32,617 nucleotides of DNA from Promethearchaeia archaeon (GCA_029856085.1 JAHQWI010000115.1:1-32617); one strand, 5' to 3'. Positions 16,772 to 24,963 are shown, numbered from the stretch's first letter. Translations and numbers: made by a program. The notes: generated from the letters alone by a model not told the origin.

Positions 16772-17683
16772 TTGGGCGAAACAAAAGAAACTGATAAAAA
16801 AACTATAAAACCTGCTAATAATCTCATTAAAGAAGAAATTAATTTACAGCTGCATTGGTATTTAACTGCATTTTTTGTCATCTATTTTGGTTCTTTTTTA
16901 ATATCTGCTATAATTTTTATGCTCTATATCATGCTGTTTTATTTGCCATACTTTCTAGAAATAAGAAATTTTATTTCCATTTTTACTAATATGCCTTCTC
17001 TTATCGCATCTATATCGTTACCATTCGTAATAGTAATATGCTACTTAATACATCTTTTTGTTGTAGCTTTAATTACTCGATGGTTTTGGCGGATATCAGA
17101 AAAAAGATCACCTTCTAAATCTGGGATTATACCTAGAAATATCCCCAGTAAAACTCTAAATTATTATCACATTCGAAGTTTTATAATAAAATATCCAAAA
17201 AATGCTTTTTCAAGAGGTCCCTTTCCATGGTTATTAAAATGGATGTTTAATTTCACAGGAACTAATAAAATTGGTAAGGGAACTGTTATTGAAGAACAAA
17301 TCGCGGGAGATCGGTTTGTATCAATTGGGGAAAATAGTTATTTAGGCACTAATGTTGCAATTAGTTCGCATGCAGTTGACGGAGTTTTCGGAAATATATC
17401 ATTTGCCAAAATAAAAATTGGAGACAATGTTACAACCGCTGCATTTAATTGTATTGCTCCTGGAGTAAATATAGGAAATAAATCATGGTGGTTACCAATG
17501 ACAGGAGCTACAAAATATAATATATTAAAAGGAAATAACTTTTATTTTGGTACACCTCTTAGAAAGATTTTTAAAAGGAAGGTTATAGAGTATCTACAAA
17601 TTTCCGAAGAAGACTTAAAAAGAGCAGAAGAGCTAAAAAACAAATTAAGCAAAAAAAATAGAGAGATCGTAATAAATGAATGA
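16772..17683 (+). CDS. membrane left-handed beta-helix protein 1 (NRPS-terminal-domain-like)
   Basis: First of three related genes. The TTG start is preceded by AAGGGAT (about 16759-16765); no upstream ATG exists. Two membrane segments (about 33-58 and 82-108) precede a left-handed parallel beta-helix (about 165-250) of hexapeptide type (IGKGTVIEEQ, IGENSYLG, IGDNVTTA, IAPGVNIGNKS). The layout resembles the C-terminal domain of poly-lysine synthase-type peptide synthetases (helices plus LbH repeats), which also occurs as separate proteins. A His in SSHAVDG could be catalytic as in LbH acetyltransferases. The C-terminal tail is a charged helix. It is the most divergent of the three paralogues. 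Its end overlaps the next start by 8 bp, so translation is coupled. Confidence 0.75.
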   Translation: MGETKETDKKTIKPANNLIKEEINLQLHWYLTAFFVIYFGSFLISAIIFMLYIMLFYLPYFLEIRNFISIFTNMPSLIASISLPFVIVICYLIHLFVVALITRWFWRISEKRSPSKSGIIPRNIPSKTLNYYHIRSFIIKYPKNAFSRGPFPWLLKWMFNFTGTNKIGKGTVIEEQIAGDRFVSIGENSYLGTNVAISSHAVDGVFGNISFAKIKIGDNVTTAAFNCIAPGVNIGNKSWWLPMTGATKYNILKGNNFYFGTPLRKIFKRKVIEYLQISEEDLKRAEELKNKLSKKNREIVINE

Positions 17684-18569
17684 ACCTTTAGAAAAGGAAA
17701 AAGGTAATTTAAATAAAATTGATTACACCATTGATTTCGTAACTAGTAGTGCAATTAGTAGAATAAGTATCAAATTTCTTATTTTTTATATTCCAATTAT
17801 TTGGTTCTCAGGATATATGGCCACCGCTGTCTTTTTTGATATGTCACTTTTGATAAATAATTGGGTAATTACTATGTTTCTTCTACCAATGTGGTTGATT
17901 ATTTTATATTTTATTTTTGTTTTTGGCATTGCGATTTTTACAAAAGCTTTCCTGCTCATGATAAATATGATTCATAAGCCAAAAGAAGGTGTTTTCTTAG
18001 CAGAAGAAGGTAATCAAGATTATGAATTTTGGAGACTTAGAGTGGAATTGAAAAAATTAGTATTTTGGTTAATGAATAACGGCCCATTACCTTGGATTGT
18101 TATGTGGGGTTTTAGATGGTTAGGAACTCGAGTTGATTTCTCTAGTCACATGCATGATGCTTGGGCGGATGGTGAATTTATTGAATTTGGTCGAAATGTA
18201 ACGGTTGGTCAAGGTTGTGTAGTAATGAGTTCAATGGTTGTAGGAAAATATTTAATTATCAAAAAGGTTATTCTAGGAGATTATACTGTCGTTGGCGGGG
18301 TATCAAATATTTCACCAGGAACTATAATGGGTAAAGAATCAATTACTGGCGCTTTTAGTGCAACTGTTCCTAATCAATTTTTAGAGCAAGGTTGGATTTA
18401 CTTAGGGCCACATTATGCAAGGAAATTTAAACCTAATAAATATGCTGAGCAAAGACGAGACATTATTTATAGAAAAAATGTAGACGAAGAAATAAAATAT
18501 GAAGTGAAACAAGATGTGAATATTGATGAGGATAAGAAAAAATTACTAAATAATAATTTGGAGGATTGA
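17676..18569 (+). CDS. membrane left-handed beta-helix protein 2 (NRPS-terminal-domain-like)
   Basis: The middle paralogue has 297 residues. Membrane segments lie near 28-52 and 62-90, followed by the family block MINMIHKPKEGVFL and FWRLRVELKKLVFW. The LbH repeats begin near residue 155 (FIEFGRNVTVGQGCVVM, VGKYLIIKKVILGDYTVVGG, ISPGTIMGKESI). The usual catalytic His of hexapeptide acyltransferases is not obvious. It overlaps the gene before it by 8 bp. Its stop TGA overlaps the region just before the next start, and the Shine-Dalgarno GGAGG for the next gene lies inside its last codons. Confidence 0.75.
   Translation: MNEPLEKEKGNLNKIDYTIDFVTSSAISRISIKFLIFYIPIIWFSGYMATAVFFDMSLLINNWVITMFLLPMWLIILYFIFVFGIAIFTKAFLLMINMIHKPKEGVFLAEEGNQDYEFWRLRVELKKLVFWLMNNGPLPWIVMWGFRWLGTRVDFSSHMHDAWADGEFIEFGRNVTVGQGCVVMSSMVVGKYLIIKKVILGDYTVVGGVSNISPGTIMGKESITGAFSATVPNQFLEQGWIYLGPHYARKFKPNKYAEQRRDIIYRKNVDEEIKYEVKQDVNIDEDKKKLLNNNLED
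18560..18564 (+). promoter_or_regulatory. Shine-Dalgarno that decides the start of the third beta-helix gene
   Basis: GGAGG lies 10 bases before ATG 18575 but only 1 base before the alternative TTG 18566, so the ATG is the likely start. Confidence 0.6.
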
Positions 18570-18574
18570 AAAAA

Positions 18575-19423
18575 ATGTCTGTACCTTCAAGTTTAAAAGT
18601 AGGACCAAACACCACTCTTTTTCTAGCTAAAAAAAGGTATTTAATCTTGTATATTTTACTAATATGGATTAGTATATACACAATTCAATTTGAGTTTTGG
18701 TTATTTTGGATTGTTTATGAAATAGAGAAATATGTTCATTTCTATCTCTTTTTACCGCTCTTGATTTTTGTAATGTATTTATCAGCAATATTTATCTCTC
18801 TAATTTTTGCAAAATTTATGTTAGTTATTGTTAATCTTATCCATAAACCAAGAGAAGGCGTTTTTCTCAGACATCATTCTGATATAAACTATAGATATTG
18901 GAGTTTAAGAAGTGTAATTAAAAAATGGCCATTGTGGATTTCTCATAAATTTCCGTTTCCCTTCATGGATAATATATGTTTAAAAATGTTTGGGGTTAAA
19001 ACTAAATTCTCTAATTCTCTTTTTGAAGGATTTGTTGATACGGAGTTCTTACATTTTGGAAAAAATATCCTTGTTGGTCAATCTGCCATTGTTCAATCGG
19101 CTGTCATAGTTGGAAATTTATTTATAATAAGACAGACAGTTCTTGAGGATAATGTTGTAATTGGGGCTCATAGTATTCTCATGCCCGGAACACATATGAA
19201 AAAAAATTCCATTTTAGCAGGGAGCTCTATGACAACTGTCGGACAAGAGTTAGAAGAGGGTTGGGTTTATTTAGGAGCCCCAGCGAGAAAATATAAAAAA
19301 AATGTATTCTTTGAAGATGATTTAGAACACGTAATTGCAAGCCAAATGGAAAAAGAAGCCATTATAGAAAAAAGACCTGAAGATTTATATACAATACGAA
19401 AAGATAAACATACTAAAATTTAA
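18575..19423 (+). CDS. membrane left-handed beta-helix protein 3 (NRPS-terminal-domain-like)
   Basis: The third paralogue, 282 residues from ATG 18575. It shares with protein 2 the sequence VNLIHKPREGVFL after two membrane segments (about 24-45 and 55-85), then FWxLR-like YWSLRSVIKKWPLW and LbH repeats (LHFGKNILVGQSAIV, VGNLFIIRQTVLEDNVVIGA, LMPGTHMKKNSILA). It ends with GWVYLGAPARKYKKN, the closing turn seen in hexapeptide acyltransferases. The nitrilase gene starts 15 bp later, so all four genes are probably one transcript. A scaffold or acyltransferase role in envelope or lipid chemistry is inferred from fold and helices only. Confidence 0.75.
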   Translation: MSVPSSLKVGPNTTLFLAKKRYLILYILLIWISIYTIQFEFWLFWIVYEIEKYVHFYLFLPLLIFVMYLSAIFISLIFAKFMLVIVNLIHKPREGVFLRHHSDINYRYWSLRSVIKKWPLWISHKFPFPFMDNICLKMFGVKTKFSNSLFEGFVDTEFLHFGKNILVGQSAIVQSAVIVGNLFIIRQTVLEDNVVIGAHSILMPGTHMKKNSILAGSSMTTVGQELEEGWVYLGAPARKYKKNVFFEDDLEHVIASQMEKEAIIEKRPEDLYTIRKDKHTKI

Positions 19424-19438
19424 TAATTCTCTATAAAA

Positions 19439-20224
19439 ATGAAAATTGGTTATCTTCAAACAAATCCCATTTTTAGCGAAAAGGAGCAAAATTTTAATGA
19501 AATTGAGAAATTAACTGCTAATTTGAAAGCTGATTTAATAGTATTACCTGAGCTATTTGCAACAGGTTATACTTTCATATCAAAAGAAGAGGCAGTTTCT
19601 TTAGCTGAAAATACTAATGGAATAACTTCTCAATTTTTACTTAAAATTGCTAAAAATACTGGAGCTGTGATTGTCGGAGGTTTTGTAGAAAAAGAAGGGA
19701 ATAAAATATATAATTCAGCAATGCTCGTGTCAAATAAAGGAGTAATCGGCACATATAGAAAAATTCATTTATATTATAAAGAGAAATTATGGTTTTCTCC
19801 AGGTAATAAACCATTAAAAGTGTTTAAAGTAAATGGTGTTAATGTTGGCATAATGATCTGTTTTGACTGGATCTTCCCAGAAACAGCTCGAACCCTTGCT
19901 CTCTTAGGGGCGGAAATTATTGCCCATCCTGCAAACTTGGTTCTCCCTTATTGTCAAAAAGCAATGGTTACCCGATCTTTAGAAAATCGAATTTATGCTA
20001 TTACAGCAAATAGAATTGGACAAGAAAAGCGTGGTAATGATGACTTTAAATTTACGGGAGGTAGTCAAATTACATCCTATGATGGAAGTATTCTTTCTAC
20101 AGCACCTTTAGATCAAATTTTTATAGAGTTTGTAGAAATTGACCAAAATCTTGTGAGAGATAAGAAATTAAACGATTATAATGATCTTTTTAGAGATCGA
20201 AAGAAAGAATTTTACCTAGTTTAA
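19439..20224 (+). CDS. carbon-nitrogen hydrolase (nitrilase superfamily, omega-amidase-like)
   Basis: The 261-residue protein has the full catalytic triad of the superfamily: E38 (VLPELFATGY), K108 (YRKIHLYY) and C141 (IMICFDWIFPE). The nearby Phe-Asp after the Cys and the PANLVLPYCQ and RSLENRIYAITANR blocks are typical of single-domain amidases that cleave small omega-amides or carbamoyl groups, rather than nitriles. It is cytoplasmic with no extra domain. It follows the three beta-helix genes by 15 bp and may share their transcript. It comes 36 bp before UvdE, which seems to have its own TATA box. The precise substrate cannot be read from sequence. Confidence 0.9.
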   Translation: MKIGYLQTNPIFSEKEQNFNEIEKLTANLKADLIVLPELFATGYTFISKEEAVSLAENTNGITSQFLLKIAKNTGAVIVGGFVEKEGNKIYNSAMLVSNKGVIGTYRKIHLYYKEKLWFSPGNKPLKVFKVNGVNVGIMICFDWIFPETARTLALLGAEIIAHPANLVLPYCQKAMVTRSLENRIYAITANRIGQEKRGNDDFKFTGGSQITSYDGSILSTAPLDQIFIEFVEIDQNLVRDKKLNDYNDLFRDRKKEFYLV

Positions 20225-20231
20225 TTATATG

Positions 20232-20240
20232 CATATAAAT
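20232..20240 (+). promoter_or_regulatory. TATA box of the UV endonuclease gene
   Basis: CATATAAAT is centred 25 bp before ATG 20261, giving a start of transcription at the ATG itself; a leaderless mRNA is likely. Confidence 0.45.
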
Positions 20241-20260
20241 TCATAAATTGATAACCACTA

Positions 20261-21160
20261 ATGAAAATTGGCTATCCATGTATTAACTCAACTTTAAAAT
20301 GTAGAAGTAGTAGTACATTTCGCTTAAAAAATTACTCTGAAGAGAGATTAATACCAACAATTACTAATAATTTAAATTGTTTAGAGAAAATTTTAAAATT
20401 TAATGTTGATCATAGAATTTTGTTTTTTAGAATTACCTCTGATTTAATCCCTTTTGGTTCGCACCCCGTAATGGATTTTAATTGGCAAGAATACTTTAAA
20501 GCAAAATTTCAAGCCATTGGAAATTATATTAAAAAAAATTTTATAAGAATCTCAATGCATCCAGGGCAATATACCGTTCTCAATTCTATCAATGATAAAG
20601 TTTTTAAGAATAGTCTAAATGAACTTATTTATCATACTGATATTTTAGATTTGTTAGAATTAAATAGAACTGCTAAAATTATAACACATGTAGGGGGAGT
20701 TTATAATGATAAAGCTAATAGTATTAGAAGATTTATAAAACGGTATAACGCTCTAGACAAAAGAATAAAACAGTATTATGTAATCGAGAATGATGATAAA
20801 AGTTTCAATATAAGTGATTGTCTAGCAATTAGTGAACAGACAGGGATTCCAGTAATCTTCGACGTTTACCATCATGAATGTAATACTACAACAGAGATGG
20901 TTCAAGATGTCTTAAAAAAAGTAATCAAAACTTGGAAACCTGAAGATGGGTTACCAATAATACATTATAGTTCAGAACATCTTATAAAGGGTAAATGTCG
21001 TCATGCCGATTCAATTAATATAAACCATTTCAAAAATTTTATTGAATCATCGCAAAATTATGATTTTGATATCATGATTGAAATTAAAAATAAGGAGTCT
21101 AGCGCTTTACAAGCTATAAATGCAATTTTAAATGATGAAAGGTTAAATATAGATAGCTAA
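20261..21160 (+). CDS. uvsE: UV damage endonuclease UvsE/UvdE
   Basis: This TIM-barrel endonuclease nicks DNA 5' to UV photoproducts and starts an excision repair path independent of UvrABC. The 299-residue protein has the family order: GYPCINSTL near the N-terminus, FFRITSDLIPFGSHPV, ISMHPGQYTVLNS, the metal-site HVGGVYNDK, VIENDDKSF, VIFDVYHHECN and IHYSSEH. The His and Glu/Asp residues in these blocks are the three-metal site. The next genes are a PNPOx-like protein and a heliorhodopsin. A light/UV-response neighbourhood is suggestive but unproven. Confidence 0.93.
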   Translation: MKIGYPCINSTLKCRSSSTFRLKNYSEERLIPTITNNLNCLEKILKFNVDHRILFFRITSDLIPFGSHPVMDFNWQEYFKAKFQAIGNYIKKNFIRISMHPGQYTVLNSINDKVFKNSLNELIYHTDILDLLELNRTAKIITHVGGVYNDKANSIRRFIKRYNALDKRIKQYYVIENDDKSFNISDCLAISEQTGIPVIFDVYHHECNTTTEMVQDVLKKVIKTWKPEDGLPIIHYSSEHLIKGKCRHADSININHFKNFIESSQNYDFDIMIEIKNKESSALQAINAILNDERLNIDS

Positions 21161-21202
21161 AATAAAATTAATATTTAATTATAAATCCGCTTTAAACAAA
21201 TT

Positions 21203-21673
21203 ATGCGTCCTTTAAAATTACCAAAAATGGATAAAAATGAAATAGAAAGAACACTTCAAACAGAAAATATATGTAGAATTGCATTTATTGATGATAAATT
21301 CCCATATATTTCTCCTTTTCAATATGTTTATCTCAATGATACACTTTATTTCCACTTTACTGATTATGGGAAAAAAAAGAAGATCTTAGAAAAAAATAAA
21401 AATGTATGTGTCTCAATTGAGCATCTAGAACAAGATTTAAGTGCGTTCTACTTTATATCAATGCAGGGTAAATTAGCTCTTGTTGAAGATGAGGATGAAA
21501 AATTGAATGTGTTTAAACTAATAGTAAATAATGCTAGAGAAACCTTTTCACAAAATTTTTTAACCGCACATGGTTTTGAAAAGGAAAAAGGATGGAATAT
21601 TTTAACTAACAAGAATCAGGTATTATATAAATTTATAGAAATGCGCGAACCAATTGGATTAAAATCACCTTAG
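21203..21673 (+). CDS. pyridoxamine 5'-phosphate oxidase-like FMN/heme-binding protein
   Basis: A 156-residue split-barrel protein of the PNPOx-like superfamily (NimA/HugZ-type). It starts MRPLKLPKMDKNEIERTLQ, then CRIAFIDDKFPYISPFQYVY and LYFHFTDYGKKKKIL, the usual first half of the flavin-binding barrel. VCVSIEHLEQDL and the closing YKFIEMREPIGLKS follow. The family binds FMN or F420 (sometimes heme) and reduces or detoxifies small molecules; the substrate is unknown here. Its last 57 codons are copied at 28686-28859, which marks the left border of a 2.5-kb duplication. It is convergent with the heliorhodopsin gene. Confidence 0.8.
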   Translation: MRPLKLPKMDKNEIERTLQTENICRIAFIDDKFPYISPFQYVYLNDTLYFHFTDYGKKKKILEKNKNVCVSIEHLEQDLSAFYFISMQGKLALVEDEDEKLNVFKLIVNNARETFSQNFLTAHGFEKEKGWNILTNKNQVLYKFIEMREPIGLKSP

Positions 21674-21728
21674 ATTTTCTACAAAATAACCAATTTCTTG
21701 TTAAAATAAGAAAGTAATAAAAAATAAA

Positions 21729-22541
21729 TTATTGTGGTTGTAAAATACCTCCAAATGCTAACCATGCCAACAATGATTTAGCAACCAAACTCAATATTAC
21801 GTAAACACGTTCACCGAAAAGATAATCTCTCCAAGGACCGACTGCCTTATATTGAAGCACCATGTTAATTGCAAAAGTGTTAAATAGAATAAGATAAGTA
21901 TAAAATATCCAGTATACAAAGTCAGGTATACCTTCAGCATCTACTCCGTAAAAGTAGCCAAAAATAACAATCCAAGGAATAGCACCAGATATACATCCCA
22001 TTATAAAAGGTTTCCAATTAGTTTTTTCCGTATATTGATTGACTAATTCCATTATATACCCGAACATAATCATTGTAGCATTTAATACAAATATCATAAC
22101 GAGTGCCCAAAAATCCCAGACTCCAAATAATAGTGCAATAAAAGCAATCATGATCGAACTAGAGAAGGCATACTCGTACCAACGATATGGATTGAATCCT
22201 TTCTGCAGATTCTCATTATATCTTTTATTCAATGGATAAGCAATTAATAAATGTGCTAAAGCAGATATTAATAGAAATGATGCTAAAATAGCCCCTACGT
22301 ATGAAAATGTAAATAGTACCTCAGGATTTGGATATATATTAAAATTATCAGGAGGAGGAACTACCTCATAAGTTAAATAAAAGGTATAAATATCTCTAGA
22401 GAATTCTAAAATAAGCCCTATTGTAAGCATTAATATTCCTTGTATTAAATGTAGAATTCCCATATTTCTATTAAATTTCTGCAAATAATCAAAAGATATT
22501 TCTGACTTTGAAATAATTTCTTGTCGTTCTCTGTAATTCAT
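21729..22541 (-). CDS. heliorhodopsin, copy 1
   Basis: A seven-helix retinal protein of the heliorhodopsin family, whose membrane topology is inverted relative to other microbial rhodopsins. Numbering from the alternative TTG at 22550, the retinal-binding lysine is K258 in SLVAKSLLAW and the counter-ion is E126 in PYRWYEYAFSSS. H34 (helix 1) and H100 (helix 2) match the two conserved histidines. Other family blocks are FVLNATMIMFGYIMEL, NWKPFIMGCISGAIPW, NMVLQYKAVGPWRDYLFGE and the Gln-Pro-Gln end. ATG 22541 is in both copies; the TTG three codons upstream corresponds to an ATG in copy 2. Heliorhodopsins are slow-photocycle, non-pumping light sensors or regulators. The neighbours UvdE and PNPOx suit a photodamage context. 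Confidence 0.95.
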   Translation of the reverse strand: MNYRERQEIISKSEISFDYLQKFNRNMGILHLIQGILMLTIGLILEFSRDIYTFYLTYEVVPPPDNFNIYPNPEVLFTFSYVGAILASFLLISALAHLLIAYPLNKRYNENLQKGFNPYRWYEYAFSSSIMIAFIALLFGVWDFWALVMIFVLNATMIMFGYIMELVNQYTEKTNWKPFIMGCISGAIPWIVIFGYFYGVDAEGIPDFVYWIFYTYLILFNTFAINMVLQYKAVGPWRDYLFGERVYVILSLVAKSLLAWLAFGGILQPQ

Positions 22542-22575
22542 TTTAACCAATTTTATTATTATTTTTTAATTTAGA

Positions 22576-22588
22576 TTTTATAATATTA
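22576..22588 (-). promoter_or_regulatory. TATA-like box of heliorhodopsin copy 1
   Basis: On the minus strand TATTATAAAAT lies about 40 bp before ATG 22541 within a block also kept in copy 2 (TTCTTTATTTGGATAATTA, then the TATA box), which suggests a preserved promoter. Confidence 0.35.
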
Positions 22589-22799
22589 ATTATCCAAATA
22601 AAGAACTTAAATAATGTTTTTAAAATTTATTTAAATTTTTCAAATCTCATTTTTAGAATTAATGAGTTTAAACTAAAGTTTTAATATTTAATTAATGACT
22701 GAAATTTTTATATTTTATATAAATAAAGATTAAATTAGCATATAGAATATCAAGCTTAAATTAAGTTTTTAAATATCTAAAGAAAATTATGTGATAATT

Positions 22800-22880
22800 A
22801 TGGCTTTAAAAATCAACTGGTTAGCCGTTGTCGTTGCTGCAATAATAAATTTTACACCTCTATTTTGTAAAATAAAGTGA
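22800..22880 (+). CDS. candidate 26-residue membrane peptide, copy 1
   Basis: ATG 22800 to TGA 22880 encodes MALKINWLAVVVAAIINFT followed by PLFCKIK: one hydrophobic segment flanked by Lys. The same frame is kept in copy 2 (29976-30056). Nine nucleotide differences give three silent and mostly conservative replacements (Val/Ile, Leu/Phe, Ala/Val) and no stop. ATG is preceded by GTGATAATT without a clear Shine-Dalgarno. It reads divergently from the heliorhodopsin gene. Small, so uncertain. Confidence 0.35.
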   Translation: MALKINWLAVVVAAIINFTPLFCKIK

Positions 22881-23254
22881 TTATTAATAATTTAGATGCT
22901 CTTATATTTAAACCTATTAAGACTGAAATTATTACATTCAAAAGATATAGTTTTTGTTAATTCAAAGTATATATCGACACAAATGTGGAAAATTGTCTAT
23001 ACAATATCACAAAACCACCAATTTCCCGAGTATACGGATGAGTTGGAGGAAATGTTAAAGAAAAATTCATCACCATAATCTAATTACTATCTGTTAAATG
23101 GTTTTTGTCGGGATAACCTATAAAGGAAAAGTTCACTTTTTGTTAAAACCGACACCCCCCCTTGAGATTTATTATGATTCAGCAAATATTTGAAATGCTA
23201 ATTTAATTATTTGTTTTTACAAAAAAATATTTCAAACGACAATTTTATGAAAAC
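22849..23254. repeat. near-identical core of the duplication, copy 1
   Basis: These 406 bases match 30025-30429 exactly except for a run of seven versus six C (end of 23160). The flanks on both sides differ at several percent or more. The core includes non-coding sequence. Confidence 0.85.
22896..23078 (+). CDS. hypothetical 60-residue ORF, copy 1
   Basis: Unrecognised. The C-terminal two-thirds (FVNSKYISTQMWKIVY, then EYTDELEEMLKKNSS) looks protein-like, while the Leu/Lys-rich start may not be coding. It is identical at the DNA level to 30072-30254. A GTG-started frame (22876 onward) overlaps its 5' part. It lies between the tiny membrane ORF and the longin-like gene, 168 bp before the latter's ATG. 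Confidence 0.3.
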   Translation: MLLYLNLLRLKLLHSKDIVFVNSKYISTQMWKIVYTISQNHQFPEYTDELEEMLKKNSSP

Positions 23255-23999
23255 CTACAATAGAATTCAAAACCACGGAACTTCTATAAATGGAAAACTA
23301 GACCAAATTGCAAATTTCTCATATAATTTTAACAAAATACCACCAATTATTGGTATGATAATTGCCGATCAATTTGGAAATACAATCATGGTTCTTGAAT
23401 ATGAAATTAAGCCAGAAGGAAATTACGGCTCAATAAAATCGTATTTGTCTGAAGATAATAAGAGTTTATTAGAAATCGATCTAATTTCAATGTATTTTAG
23501 TTCATTCAAAACATTTGCTGGGCAAACTAACATCCAAAACTTATCAAATCTTGAAATTCATGGATCTAACATTAAAGTCCAGTTGTATTTTCTGTTTGAT
23601 AAATATATGGTAATTATTTTTCTAAACTCTAAAGTTGATTTGAACTTAAAAGAAAAGGAACAAATTATTCAGTACTTTAAAGAAATTTTAATTAGGTACG
23701 AATATGAGTTTCAGTATTTTAATGATTCAAATTCCAGAAGGACTCTTAAAATTTTAGAGAATAAAGGAAAGATATGGTTAAAGAAATTAAATAAAACCTA
23801 TATACAGGCATTTCAAAACAACTATTTAAAGAAGCATGAAATTCTTGAGATAGTTATTAATAAAATTTCTCCTACAATTAAAAAAGTATTAGGTGAATAT
23901 TTAGAGAGTATTCCAGAGGATTTTATGAATGATATATCAAGGGAATTAAAGAATAAGATTCACGATAAAATTTGTGAATTCAATTTTAATCTAGATTAA
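23247..23999 (+). CDS. longin/roadblock-like small protein, copy 1
   Basis: ATG 23247 (MKTYNRIQNHG) is chosen over the TTG at 23211. The protein, 250 residues, starts with a short helix (residues 1-30). An alpha/beta domain of about 120 residues follows, with the strand IIGMIIADQFGNTIMVLEY, an extended middle (IDLISMYFSSFKTFAGQT), strand KVQLYFLFDKYMVIIFL and helix KEKEQIIQYFKEILI. This order fits longin- or roadblock-like domains, which are abundant in Asgard genomes and often control small GTPases. The C-terminal 110 residues are helical and Lys-rich. No GTPase lies nearby. The assignment is by pattern only, with no catalytic residues to check. The N-terminal half is almost identical to copy 2; the C-terminal half has diverged. 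Confidence 0.65.
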   Translation: MKTYNRIQNHGTSINGKLDQIANFSYNFNKIPPIIGMIIADQFGNTIMVLEYEIKPEGNYGSIKSYLSEDNKSLLEIDLISMYFSSFKTFAGQTNIQNLSNLEIHGSNIKVQLYFLFDKYMVIIFLNSKVDLNLKEKEQIIQYFKEILIRYEYEFQYFNDSNSRRTLKILENKGKIWLKKLNKTYIQAFQNNYLKKHEILEIVINKISPTIKKVLGEYLESIPEDFMNDISRELKNKIHDKICEFNFNLD

Positions 24000-24096
24000 A
24001 TGAATCAACTATAGAAGATCTAAATAACACTCCATTATTAATATAGAAATTTTTGCGAAGGATATAAGCATAACTACAAAAAGCTCTAATTTTTTA

Positions 24097-24267
24097 ATGT
24101 TTTATTTCCGAGTAATCCAAGCAAAAATTACAGATTTTTTTGATACCCAACTTAATTCAATAAGTCTAAATCCAAATTTCTTTCGAAATTTCCTAAAAAA
24201 ATGGCGGGCCCATTTAGATAAAGATTCTTTTGAAAATGAGATAAATCCGCTTTTGAGTAATGCTTAA
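24097..24267 (+). CDS. small hypothetical ORF or gene fragment
   Basis: ATG 24097 to TAA 24267 encodes 56 residues (MFYFRVIQAKITDFFDTQ at the start; FFRNFLKKWRAHLDKDSFE in the middle). Charged and helical in composition. Unrecognised; it may be the 3' remnant of a larger gene, because the next ORF is also a fragment. Confidence 0.25.
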   Translation: MFYFRVIQAKITDFFDTQLNSISLNPNFFRNFLKKWRAHLDKDSFENEINPLLSNA

Positions 24268-24580
24268 CTCTAAGTTCGTTTATTATCTTCTATTAACCTT
24301 TCAAAAGTTAATATTAACCTTTCAAAAAGCTGGTTTACAGGGTCCTTCTCTCGAAGATGGGGGCATGTTATTTATTTGGAAGTTTTCAAACGGAGAGATT
24401 ATACAAAGTTTGCCAATTATACAACATTTTCACGGGTATTATGAGGAGTTAAATCACTTAGCAATTTCTAACGATAGCGTCTTTATGCTCTCCGCATCAC
24501 GGGAAAGAATAGTGAAAGTGTGGATGGAGTTCATGGGATATATAGAATTTCAAGAAATTATTCAAGAACTCTATGATTAG
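24260..24580 (+). pseudogene. WD40-repeat protein fragment
   Basis: Residues 27-88 read as one WD40 repeat and its neighbours: DGGMLFIWKFSNGEIIQSL, then HFHGYYEELNHLAISNDS, SVFMLSASRERIVKVW. This fits the pattern DG-x-IxxW...HGxxVxxLxxSxDxxxLxSxSxDxxIKVW. A propeller needs at least four such repeats, so this 106-codon ORF is a remnant. The first 25 codons come from an unrelated, partly duplicated sequence (ATTAACCTTTCAAAA occurs twice at about 24293-24329) and are probably not part of the original gene. Confidence 0.6.
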
Positions 24581-24636
24581 CCTCATAGCAGGGGTATATT
24601 AATGGTTATGCGAGAAACGAGGTTATAGGAAGCAAA

Positions 24637-24936
24637 TTACTTTTTCCTTTTTGGCGGCTCAATATGTTCGAAAAGGGTTACGTGAGATAAGGAAGCGTCA
24701 TAAAACTCATCTTGGTTGCGTGATAGACACCCTTCTACTCGAATCCACTGCTCCACTTTCGGTATGAACCCATACTGGTTAAGTTTTGAAGCGTTCACCA
24801 GCACAGAATAATACTCGAACCCTACTAATACTCGTAAAGACATGTATCCATACGTATAACTACGGGTTATTTTACGCTCTCCATTTCGCACTTCTACAAT
24901 TCTTCCTTCAATTCTCGTAAGCCCTGTACTTGTCAT
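24637..24936 (-). CDS. small beta-barrel-like protein, GC-rich relative to neighbours
   Basis: A 99-residue protein (MTSTGLTRIEGRIVEV...) with alternating strands (ITRSYTYGYMSLRVLVGFEYYSVLV, WIRVEGCLSRN), compatible with an OB-fold single-strand nucleic-acid-binding domain. This is an inference. It ends in EPPKRKK. Base composition is visibly higher in GC than the surrounding AT-rich DNA, and codon use differs (CGT, TAC, GTG), suggesting transfer from a plasmid or virus. It follows a zinc-ribbon gene on the same strand by 27 bp (24964-25191), so the two probably form one transcript. Confidence 0.6.
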   Translation of the reverse strand: MTSTGLTRIEGRIVEVRNGERKITRSYTYGYMSLRVLVGFEYYSVLVNASKLNQYGFIPKVEQWIRVEGCLSRNQDEFYDASLSHVTLFEHIEPPKRKK

Positions 24937-24963
24937 CTATAATTATAGGCAATAATTGTTTGT

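Larger units (their letters stand above)
21498..23983. repeat. direct repeat, copy 1 (2.5 kb; heliorhodopsin module)
   Basis: This stretch recurs at 28684-31158 in the same orientation. It holds the end of the PNPOx gene, a heliorhodopsin, two tiny ORFs and a longin-like gene. Because the PNPOx gene is intact only here, this is probably the source copy. Similarity starts sharply at AAAAATTGAATG and stops at GAATTCAA. No terminal inverted repeats or transposase are seen. Confidence 0.9.

Noticed and set aside
18463-18681. 72-codon minus-strand ORF spanning the junction of beta-helix genes 2 and 3
   Set aside because: Antisense shadow across two overlapping, well-supported plus-strand genes.
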